From contig QBMB01000005.1 of assembly GCA_003241965.1 (NCBI GenBank), forward strand, positions 1-64,000: a stretch of 64,000 nt of DNA, in the 5' to 3' direction. Within the stretch, counting starts at the first letter, position 1, and every line of letters begins with the position of its first letter. Position numbers and translations under genes: made by a program. Positions 55,830-64,000 of this stretch are shown here, piece after piece. The notes beneath the pieces were generated by a model. That model saw only the letters and a program-made list of their open reading frames with translations, searched no databases and was not told the DNA's origin. The stretch comes from Burkholderiales bacterium (GTDB taxonomy: Bacteria; Pseudomonadota; Gammaproteobacteria; Burkholderiales; Burkholderiaceae_C).

Positions 55830-56309
55830 ATGCAACGGCGTGAATTCGTACAAGTGGCGGCCCTGTTGGGCTGGGGTGGCGCTGCCACGGGCGCACTTGC
55901 CCACCATGGCTGGAGCAGCTTTGACCAAGCCCGGCCGATCTACCTGGAGGGCAAGGCTGCCGATGTGAAATGGCGCAATCCGCACGTTGAACTGGTGCTG
56001 GAACTGCCAGAGACACTGCGCCTGCCCGCCGACCTCGCCCAGCGTGCACTGCCGGCGCAAACCGCCGGTATCGACGGCCCCGCCTTGTTGGCCAAGGCGG
56101 TGTTGCCGACGCGGCGCGATCGGCGCTGGGAGATCGAGTTGGCGCCGCTGTTTCGCCTGGGGCAGTGGCAGATGCCCGAGATCAAGAACGGCGAAGACCT
56201 GTCCTTGGTGGGTTTCACGTTCAAGGACGAGGCGGGTGCCGCCATCGTGCGGGCCGAGTATGTGTTCCTAGGCGGCAAGGTGTACGGCTTGCGGTCCAGC
56301 CCAGCCTGA
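55830..56309 (+). CDS. DUF6152-like exported protein
   Basis: MQRREFVQVAALLGWGGAATGALAHHGWSSFDQARPIYLEGKAADVKWRNPHVEL. Confidence 0.65.
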   Translation: MQRREFVQVAALLGWGGAATGALAHHGWSSFDQARPIYLEGKAADVKWRNPHVELVLELPETLRLPADLAQRALPAQTAGIDGPALLAKAVLPTRRDRRWEIELAPLFRLGQWQMPEIKNGEDLSLVGFTFKDEAGAAIVRAEYVFLGGKVYGLRSSPA

Positions 56310-56317
56310 GCGCCCGG

Positions 56318-57088
<771 letters not shown>

Positions 57089-57132
57089 TTACACCGGACG
57101 GCCCGAAAAAGGCCTGCCCCGCAGGGTATCTG

Positions 57133-57915
57133 TCAGCCCTGAGACAGCAGTCGGCGCACCCTGTCGAGGTCCTGCGGCGTGTCCACGCCAGCCCCGGGTG
57201 CAACCGCGCTCATGTGCACGGCGATACGCTCGCCATGCCACAGCACCCGCAGTTGTTCCAGCGATTCCGTGGTTTCCAGCGGTGCGGGCTCGAGCGCGGG
57301 GAAACGCTTGAGGAAGCCCACGCGGTAGGCGTAGATGCCCACGTGCCGCAGCGGGGCGGGCGAGGGCAGCGCAGCACGGCCATCGGCCGCCATGCCGTCG
57401 CGCCACCAGGGGATGGGCGCGCGGCTGAAGTAGAGCGCTGTCTGCTGGTGGTCCAGCACCACCTTGACGACGTTGGGATTGAGGAAATCGGCCATGCCAT
57501 CGATGGCATGTGCCGCCGTGCTCATGACGCAATCGGTTCGGGACAGCAACTGCGCTGCCACCGAGTTGATGAGCTCGGGGTCCATCAGGGGCTCGTCGCC
57601 TTGCACATTGACCACCACGTCGTCGTCGGGCAAGCCGAGCACGGCGCAGGCCTCGGCCAACCGGTCGCTGCCGCTCACATGGTCCTTGCGGGTCAGGATG
57701 GCCTTCACGCCATGAGCTTCGCAGGCTTCAACGATGCGCATGTCGTCGGCCGCCACCACGCACAAGTGGGCATCGCTGAGTTGCGCTTGCCGGGCCACAC
57801 GAACGACCATGGGCAAGCCCGCGATGTCGGCCAGGGGTTTGTCGGGCAGGCGGGTGGAGGCCAGACGCGCGGGGATCAGGACCACGAAGCCTTTTGGCTC
57901 CGGTTGAGCGCTCAT
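57133..57915 (-). CDS. kdsB: 3-deoxy-manno-octulosonate cytidylyltransferase
   Basis: [45 protein letters not shown]. Confidence 0.97.
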   Translation of the reverse strand: MSAQPEPKGFVVLIPARLASTRLPDKPLADIAGLPMVVRVARQAQLSDAHLCVVAADDMRIVEACEAHGVKAILTRKDHVSGSDRLAEACAVLGLPDDDVVVNVQGDEPLMDPELINSVAAQLLSRTDCVMSTAAHAIDGMADFLNPNVVKVVLDHQQTALYFSRAPIPWWRDGMAADGRAALPSPAPLRHVGIYAYRVGFLKRFPALEPAPLETTESLEQLRVLWHGERIAVHMSAVAPGAGVDTPQDLDRVRRLLSQG

Positions 57916-58139
57916 GGCAGAGGCGTGGGCGCATTGGGCCGGGTGGCTTCTTCGGCGGTCAACGGGCGGGCTTCGTGCTCCAGCAAGACGGGGATCCCGT
58001 CTCGCACCGGGTAGGCCAGGCGAGCACTGCGCGAGATCAGTTCCTGGCTCTCACGGTTGAAAATCAGGGGCCCTTTGGTGACGGGGCAGACCAGCAGTTC
58101 GAGCAGTTTGGTGTCCATGCCGAGATGATAGTCGCGCAT
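57912..58139 (-). CDS. Trm112 family protein
   Basis: [53 protein letters not shown]. Confidence 0.93.
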   Translation of the reverse strand: MRDYHLGMDTKLLELLVCPVTKGPLIFNRESQELISRSARLAYPVRDGIPVLLEHEARPLTAEEATRPNAPTPLP

Positions 58140-58145
58140 GCCTGT

Positions 58146-59216
58146 TCAGGGCTTGCGTTCGAGCGCCTGGAGGCGCTGGTCGAGCGCGTTGAAGAAGGCT
58201 GGCTCGGGCGTCATTTCCAGGGGCACGGCCCAGACGTTGGCGCGCTGGGCCGACGGAACCTGCGCCAGCAGGGGGAACAGCTTGACGGCGTCTTTTTCAG
58301 TGCAGAGCAGGGTGCGTGCAGGGTCCCGGACCCAGGTGGTGTAATCGGCTGCATCGGCGTGGTCGGACAGCCCCACTTCCTGCTCGGGCCTGAGACCTGC
58401 GGCATGCAGCATGTCGAAGAACACGGAGGGTCGGGCGATGCCAGCCACCGCGGTCAGGCGGTGAGTTCGCAGCGCTTGCAACGGCATGCGCTCGCCGGCT
58501 GGACCGACGGCGTGGTCGGCCAGCCGCCTTGTCGCGCTGAACTGCGTTGTATTGAGCTGCCTGACGTTGGGTGGCGCGGGCGCGTCTTCGCGGCGCTGGT
58601 GCAGCACCAGATCGGTCTGCACGTTGCCACTGGAGCGGCGGGGCCATGTTTCGCGCAGCAGCCCGGCCGGCAGCAGCCAGCCGTTGCCGGTGCCGCGGTC
58701 GTCGAACACCACGATTTCCAGATCGCGCTGCAAGGCCCAATGCTGCAGGCCGTCGTCGCACACGAGAATGTTCACTTCAGGGTGCGCGGCCACCAGCGCC
58801 TTCGCTGCAGCCACGCGGCTGGCCGCCACAAAAACCGGCACACCGGTGTGGCTTTGAATGAGGGCGGGTTCGTCACCAGTGTCCTCAGCCAGCGTGTCGG
58901 GTCTGACCTCGACAATGTCCGTGCTGTGACGGCCATGGCCGCGCGAGACGACGCCGGGTCGCCAGCCCCGGGCGAGCAGATGGTTGACGACAGCGATCGC
59001 GGTGGGCGTTTTGCCCGCTCCACCCACCACCACGTTGCCGATCACGATCACCGGAAGGTCGATGCGGTGGGTCTTGAAGATGCCCAGGGCATACAGTCCC
59101 CGGCGCAGTGCCATCAGGCTCCCATACACCAGAGACACCGGCCACAGAAAGCAGGCCAGCCAACCCCGCTGCCTTGAGTGAACCAACCACAGCGCCTGCC
59201 AGCGGGACTGACTCAT
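58146..59216 (-). CDS. lpxK: Tetraacyldisaccharide 4'-kinase
   Basis: DLPVIVIGNVVVGGAGKTPTAIAVVNHLLARGWRPGVVSRGHGR. Confidence 0.96.
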   Translation of the reverse strand: MSQSRWQALWLVHSRQRGWLACFLWPVSLVYGSLMALRRGLYALGIFKTHRIDLPVIVIGNVVVGGAGKTPTAIAVVNHLLARGWRPGVVSRGHGRHSTDIVEVRPDTLAEDTGDEPALIQSHTGVPVFVAASRVAAAKALVAAHPEVNILVCDDGLQHWALQRDLEIVVFDDRGTGNGWLLPAGLLRETWPRRSSGNVQTDLVLHQRREDAPAPPNVRQLNTTQFSATRRLADHAVGPAGERMPLQALRTHRLTAVAGIARPSVFFDMLHAAGLRPEQEVGLSDHADAADYTTWVRDPARTLLCTEKDAVKLFPLLAQVPSAQRANVWAVPLEMTPEPAFFNALDQRLQALERKP

Positions 59217-59241
59217 CGGCGCGCGGTCGGTCGTGTTTGCG

Positions 59242-59679
59242 TCAGGGCTTGCCACGGGCCGCCGCAGCGCCCGTCTGCTGGGTGGCAAACGTGATCTGGA
59301 CCAAGCCTGCGCGCCGCGCTGCGTCCATTACATTGATGACCGACTGGTGGGTGGCCTGTGCATCGGCGCTGATGATGATCACTGTCTCGGCATTGCCTTT
59401 TGATGCCTGGCTCAGGGCACTGGTGAGCATCTCGACGCTGCCGCCTTCCAGCACCTGCTTGTTGATGGAATAGCGCCCATCGCTGCCCACCGCCACCACC
59501 ACTTCCTGCGTGTTGGTCTTGGGCGCCTGGGCATCGGCCACCGGCAGGTTCACCTTGAGTTCAGTGAACTTGCTGTAGGTGGTGGTAAGCATCAGAAAGA
59601 TGAGCACCACCAGCAGAATGTCGATGAACGGGATCAGGTTGATCTCGGGTTCATCGCGCGAGCCGGGACGGAAGTTCAT
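59242..59679 (-). CDS. exbD: ExbD/TolR family biopolymer transport protein
   Basis: EINLIPFIDILLVVLIFLMLTTTYSKFTELKVNLP. Confidence 0.93.
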   Translation of the reverse strand: MNFRPGSRDEPEINLIPFIDILLVVLIFLMLTTTYSKFTELKVNLPVADAQAPKTNTQEVVVAVGSDGRYSINKQVLEGGSVEMLTSALSQASKGNAETVIIISADAQATHQSVINVMDAARRAGLVQITFATQQTGAAAARGKP

Positions 59680-59683
59680 GGCT

Positions 59684-60325
59684 TCAGTGTTTGCGCAGAC
59701 TCAGCAGATGGCGGGCAAAACGTTCTGCCGCCAGTTCCAGTGCCAGCAAATAGTCGTCCACCCGGGCGCGGAAGTAGCGCCAGAAGATCAGGGCAGGAAT
59801 GGCCACGATCAGGCCGAAAGCCGTGTTGTAGAGGGCAATCGAGATACCCTGCGCCAGCTGGGCCGGGTCGCCCACGCCGGGCACTGCGCCCGCACCTTGA
59901 GCGCCCTGCGAGCCAAAAATCTCGATCATGCCGATCACGGTTCCCAGCAAACCCAGCAGAGGCGCGGCCGACGCGATGGTGGCCAGTGCCCCGAGGTAGC
60001 GCTGCAGCTGTGCAGCCGCCTGGCGACCGGCGCCCTCGAGACTGGCGCGCAGGTCGTCTTCGCTGGCGCGTGGGTTGCTGTTGAAGGTGCGAAAGCCGCT
60101 GGCGAGCACGGCGCCGAGCACGGAATTCTGTTCGAGCTGGGTCACCACGTCCGGACCGGGTACCCCGTTGCGCGACACCATGATGGCTTCATCCAGCAGT
60201 TTGGGCGGAATGATCTTGGCGGTCTTGAGGCTGACGAAGCGTTCAATAACGAGCGCCAATCCGACGACGGAACAGAGGATCAGTGGCCAGATGGGCCAAC
60301 CGGCGGCTTGTATGATGGAAAGCAA
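59684..60325 (-). CDS. exbB: MotA/TolQ/ExbB proton channel family protein
   Basis: LLGLLGTVIGMIEIFGS, GISIALYNTAFGLIVAIPALIFWRYF. Confidence 0.93.
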   Translation of the reverse strand: MLSIIQAAGWPIWPLILCSVVGLALVIERFVSLKTAKIIPPKLLDEAIMVSRNGVPGPDVVTQLEQNSVLGAVLASGFRTFNSNPRASEDDLRASLEGAGRQAAAQLQRYLGALATIASAAPLLGLLGTVIGMIEIFGSQGAQGAGAVPGVGDPAQLAQGISIALYNTAFGLIVAIPALIFWRYFRARVDDYLLALELAAERFARHLLSLRKH

Positions 60326-60635
60326 GTCTGGACTCCAGGCGGGCGCCGCTGGATCGTGCGGCGCTGGACGGTTCGGCGATTATGTCTCAGGGGTGTGGCC
60401 GCTCCTTGCAACGTCCTCCAACCCGTACCCTATCCACCACGCACGACGCTGGGTTCATGCACAGATTCTGTGGATAACTTTGTGAAGAACCCTGCGCGCA
60501 AGTGGCGCCAACCCGCACAGGGCTTCGGTTTCGTCAAAACGATGAGCAAACAGGCAGTGCAAAACGCTTCTGAATCAATGGGCTATCCACCCGACCCGGC
60601 TCCTGCTGGTTTGCTGCCAGTGAACACCAGCATCC

Positions 60636-61979
60636 ATGCGGGTTGTGGACACATTTGTGCCGGAGTCGACCGTGGCTGAGCCGTTTTTTGGATCGGAGGC
60701 TGCATCGGCGGGGCGCGTATGGGCGGTTGGCCCGCTGATGCGAGCCGTGGCGGACACCTTGGCTGCGCGGTTCAACCCGGTTGCGGTGCGGGGCGAGATT
60801 TCGGGCTTTTCCCGCGCGGCCAGCGGCCATTGTTATTTTTCCTTGAAAGACGAAACGGGGCAGGTTCGCTGTGCGTTGTTTCGACGCTCGGCCGAGCAGC
60901 TCACGTTTGCCCCGCTCGATGGACAACTCGTGCAAGCCCGCGGCAAGCTCGATGTTTATGGCGCACGTGGCGAACTGCAACTGATCGTGGACAGCCTGGA
61001 GCCCGCCGGGCAGGGTGCGCTGTTCGAGCAGTTCCTGCGGCTCAAGGCGCAGCTGGAGGCCGAGGGGCTGTTCGAAGCCGCACGCAAGAGGCCTCTGCCG
61101 GCACAGCCGCGCAGCATCGGCGTGGTCACTTCGTTGGGTGCCGCCGCCCTGCGCGACGTGGTCACCGCCCTCAAGCGGCGGGTGCCGCACCTGCCGGTGG
61201 TGATTTATCCGGCTTCGGTGCAGGGTGCTCAGGCGCCTGCCGAGTTGTGCGCGGCCCTGCTGACGGCCTACCGGCGCCATGCCGCCACGGGCGAGAGCGA
61301 GGTGTTGCTGCTGGTGCGCGGTGGTGGTTCGCTGGAAGACCTGTGGTCGTTCAACGACCCGGAGCTGGTGCGCATGGTTTCGCGCGCGCCCATGCCGGTG
61401 GTCTGCGGCGTGGGGCACGAGACCGACTTCACCCTGGCCGATTTTGTGGCCGACCTGCGGGCACCCACGCCCACCGCAGCCGCAGAGCTCTGTGCCCCGG
61501 CGCGCGAGCAGCGCCTGGGCGAACTCGACTACCTGCAGGAACGGTTGGGCACAGCCGCCTTCGGCATCCTGGACCAACGCGGTCAGCGGCTGGACCGGCT
61601 GGCGCAGCGCCTGGGACGGCCTTCCGGGCGCCTGCACGACAGCCTGCAGCAGCTCAGCCGCCTGCAGCATCGGCTGCAGAGCGGCGCCATGCTGGCCACC
61701 GAACAGCGGCGCAGCCGGCTGCAAACCCTGCAGGCCCACATGCCGAGCGCCTTGCAGCGTTCATTCAGCCAACAGCAACAGCGATTGCAGCGGTGCGAAC
61801 TGTCACTGGGCCTGTTGGATCCCCAGCTTGTGCTGGAGCGCGGCTATGCTTTTCTCACCGACGACCAAGGCTTGGCGGTGACGCGGGCCGCCCAGGCGCA
61901 ACCCGGGCAGGCGCTGAGGGCCACGCTGGCCGATGGCAGCCTTGATGTACAGGTGCAGGCGCCTGGCCAGAAACCCTGA
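60636..61979 (+). CDS. xseA: Exodeoxyribonuclease VII large subunit
   Basis: [86 protein letters not shown]. Confidence 0.96.
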   Translation: MRVVDTFVPESTVAEPFFGSEAASAGRVWAVGPLMRAVADTLAARFNPVAVRGEISGFSRAASGHCYFSLKDETGQVRCALFRRSAEQLTFAPLDGQLVQARGKLDVYGARGELQLIVDSLEPAGQGALFEQFLRLKAQLEAEGLFEAARKRPLPAQPRSIGVVTSLGAAALRDVVTALKRRVPHLPVVIYPASVQGAQAPAELCAALLTAYRRHAATGESEVLLLVRGGGSLEDLWSFNDPELVRMVSRAPMPVVCGVGHETDFTLADFVADLRAPTPTAAAELCAPAREQRLGELDYLQERLGTAAFGILDQRGQRLDRLAQRLGRPSGRLHDSLQQLSRLQHRLQSGAMLATEQRRSRLQTLQAHMPSALQRSFSQQQQRLQRCELSLGLLDPQLVLERGYAFLTDDQGLAVTRAAQAQPGQALRATLADGSLDVQVQAPGQKP

Positions 61980-62079
61980 CACCGTCGCTGCACACACCCG
62001 TGCCTACAATGGCCGCCTGTTCGTGGGCGTACCAAGCCCGGCGGCAAGTTTTTCAACAACACCACTCACGAGGACCCCC

Positions 62080-62661
62080 ATGGAACACACCCTGCCCGCA
62101 TTGCCCTACGCACTGGACGCACTGGCCCCCCACTACAGCCGTGAAACGCTGGAGTTCCACCACGGCAAGCACCACAACGCGTATGTGGTCAACCTCAACA
62201 ACCTGCAAAAAGGCACCGAGTTCGAGGCGCTGGACCTGGAGTCCATCGTCAAGAAATCCAGCGGCGGCATCTACAACAACTCCGCGCAGATCTGGAACCA
62301 CACTTTTTTCTGGAACTGCATGAAGCCCAACGGCGGCGGTGAGCCTTCGGGCCCGCTGGCTGCGGCCATCACGGCCAAGTGGGGCAGCTACGCCGCCTTC
62401 AAGGAAGCCTTCGTGAAGTCCGCCGTCGGCAACTTCGGCTCGGGCTGGACCTGGCTGGTGAAGAAGGCCGACGGTTCGGTCGACATCGTCAACATGGGCG
62501 CCGCCGGCACCCCGCTGACCACGGGTGACAAAGCTCTGCTGACCGTGGACGTGTGGGAGCATGCCTACTACATCGACTACCGCAACGCCCGCCCCAAGTT
62601 CGTGGAAACCTTCCTCGACAAGCTGGTGAACTGGTCGTTTGCCGAAACCAATTTCGCTTGA
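62080..62661 (+). CDS. sodB: Superoxide dismutase [Fe]
   Basis: [61 protein letters not shown]. Confidence 0.96.
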   Translation: MEHTLPALPYALDALAPHYSRETLEFHHGKHHNAYVVNLNNLQKGTEFEALDLESIVKKSSGGIYNNSAQIWNHTFFWNCMKPNGGGEPSGPLAAAITAKWGSYAAFKEAFVKSAVGNFGSGWTWLVKKADGSVDIVNMGAAGTPLTTGDKALLTVDVWEHAYYIDYRNARPKFVETFLDKLVNWSFAETNFA

Positions 62662-62683
62662 GGCAACGGCCCCCGGCGACAGG

Positions 62684-62716
62684 GCTCGAAGGGCAACCTT
62701 CGGGCCCTTTTTGTTG
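62684..62716 (+). terminator. Rho-independent terminator downstream of sodB
   Basis: AGGGCTCGAAGGGCAACCTTCGGGCCCTTTTTGTT. Confidence 0.65.
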
Positions 62717-62861
62717 CTCCCCACGCGGAAAAGAAAGCAGATATTTCGGGGTGTTTTTTGTATGGTGAGATAGTGGTTCAAAATTCGGGGGGTCGACCGG
62801 GCAGTGGAAAGCAAAATCACCTACGGTCGAAGCCCTTACCCAACAATCTTGGAGACATGCG

Positions 62862-64000
62862 ATGAGCAGCCAGCAACCCACCATCATCTACACCCTGACG
62901 GACGAAGCACCCTTGCTGGCGACCAGTGCGTTTCTGCCCATCGTCCGCACCTTCGCGGCACCGGCCGGCATCAACGTCACCACCAGCGACATCTCGGTGG
63001 CAGCGCGTGTGCTGGCCTCTTTCCCGGAATGCCTGACCGAAGGTCAGCGCGTGCCCGACCAACTGGCCGAGCTCGGCAAGCTGACCTTCAAGCCCGAAGC
63101 CAACATCATCAAGCTGCCCAACATCAGCGCGTCGGTGTCGCAGCTGGTGGCCTGCATCAAGGAACTGCAGGCCAAGGGTTACGCACTTCCGGACTACCCG
63201 GAGAATCCAAAGACCGACGAAGAAAAGGCCTTGCGCACCCGCTACGCCAAGTGCACCGGCAGCGCGGTCAATCCAGTCCTGCGCGAGGGCAACTCGGACC
63301 GCCGTGCGCCCCGAGCCGTCAAAGCCTATGCGCGCAAGAACCCGCATTCCATGGGTGAGTGGAGCCAGGCCTCGCGCTCGCATGTGTCACACATGCACGC
63401 GGGCGATTTTTATCATGGTGAAAAGTCCATCACGCTGGACAAGGCGCGCGACGTCAAGATGGAGCTGGTTACCCGGGGCGGCAAGACCATCGTCCTCAAG
63501 GACAAGGTGTCGCTGCTGGACCGCGAGGTGATCGACTCCATGTACATGAGCAAGAAGGCGCTGCTCGATTTCTACGAGAAAGAGATCGAGGATGCGCACA
63601 AGACCGGCGTGATGTTCTCGCTGCACGTCAAGGCCACCATGATGAAGGTCTCGCACCCCATCGTGTTCGGCCACTGCGTGAAGATCTTCTACAAAGATGC
63701 GTTCGAGAAACACGGCAAGCTGTTCGACGAGCTGGGGGTGAACGTCAACAACGGCATGGTCGATCTGTACAACAAGATCGCCACGCTGCCGCAGAGCAAA
63801 CAGGACGAAATCAAGCGCGACCTGCACGCCTGCCACGAAGGCCGGCCCGAACTGGCCATGGTCGACTCGGCCAAGGGCATCACCAACTTCCATTCGCCCA
63901 ACGACGTGATCGTCGACGCCTCCATGCCCGCCATGATCCGCAACAGCGGCAAGATGTGGGGCGCTGACGGCCGTCTGAAGGACGTGAAGGCTGTGATGCC
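62862..64000 (+). CDS. icd: NADP-dependent isocitrate dehydrogenase, monomeric type (partial, runs off window end)
   Basis: MSSQQPTIIYTLTDEAPLLATSAFLPIVRTFAAPAGINVTTSDISVAARVLA...; NPVLREGNSDRRAPRAVKAYARKNPHSMG; open to end of window, absent from ORF track. Confidence 0.95.
   Translation, partial: MSSQQPTIIYTLTDEAPLLATSAFLPIVRTFAAPAGINVTTSDISVAARVLASFPECLTEGQRVPDQLAELGKLTFKPEANIIKLPNISASVSQLVACIKELQAKGYALPDYPENPKTDEEKALRTRYAKCTGSAVNPVLREGNSDRRAPRAVKAYARKNPHSMGEWSQASRSHVSHMHAGDFYHGEKSITLDKARDVKMELVTRGGKTIVLKDKVSLLDREVIDSMYMSKKALLDFYEKEIEDAHKTGVMFSLHVKATMMKVSHPIVFGHCVKIFYKDAFEKHGKLFDELGVNVNNGMVDLYNKIATLPQSKQDEIKRDLHACHEGRPELAMVDSAKGITNFHSPNDVIVDASMPAMIRNSGKMWGADGRLKDVKAVM

Overview
GC-rich 64 kb window, most consistent with a Burkholderiales (Comamonadaceae-like) chromosome. 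This placement is an inference from gene content and order (exbB-exbD-lpxK-Trm112-kdsB-adk, Bug receptors, monomeric IDH). The window has two parts. (A) About 1-41 kb is a dense catabolic region. It contains CaiB/AMACR-type proteins, three thiolase-like/DUF35 pairs, several acyl-CoA dehydrogenases, enoyl-CoA hydratases and MaoC proteins. It also has an acyl-CoA ligase, two APH-type kinases (one with a DUF6285 partner), a Rieske oxygenase with its reductase, and two KstD-like flavoproteins. Four orphan Bug binding proteins and two tandem FadR-type GntR regulators complete it. It ends at a degraded IS21-type transposase and a P4-type tyrosine integrase lying directly downstream of an intact tRNA-Arg(TCT), i.e. 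it looks like a genomic island. (B) About 42.5-64 kb is ordinary chromosome: tRNA-Arg, tRNA-Pro, GST, fatty-acid/CoA genes, a FimV-like protein, lexA, ansA-like, adk, kdsB, lpxK, exbBD, xseA, sodB and icd. The strongest new signal is a palindrome, approximately WTGGTWSRRCCAW (TGGT-N3-ACCA or TGGT-N3-GCCA), found seven times. Each copy sits in the promoter region of one of the putative island operons, and I did not find it in the core part. Together the seven sites would account for nearly every gene from 187 to 40118, which suggests a self-contained GntR regulon for an unidentified pathway for branched or alicyclic (terpenoid/steroid-like) carboxylic acids.
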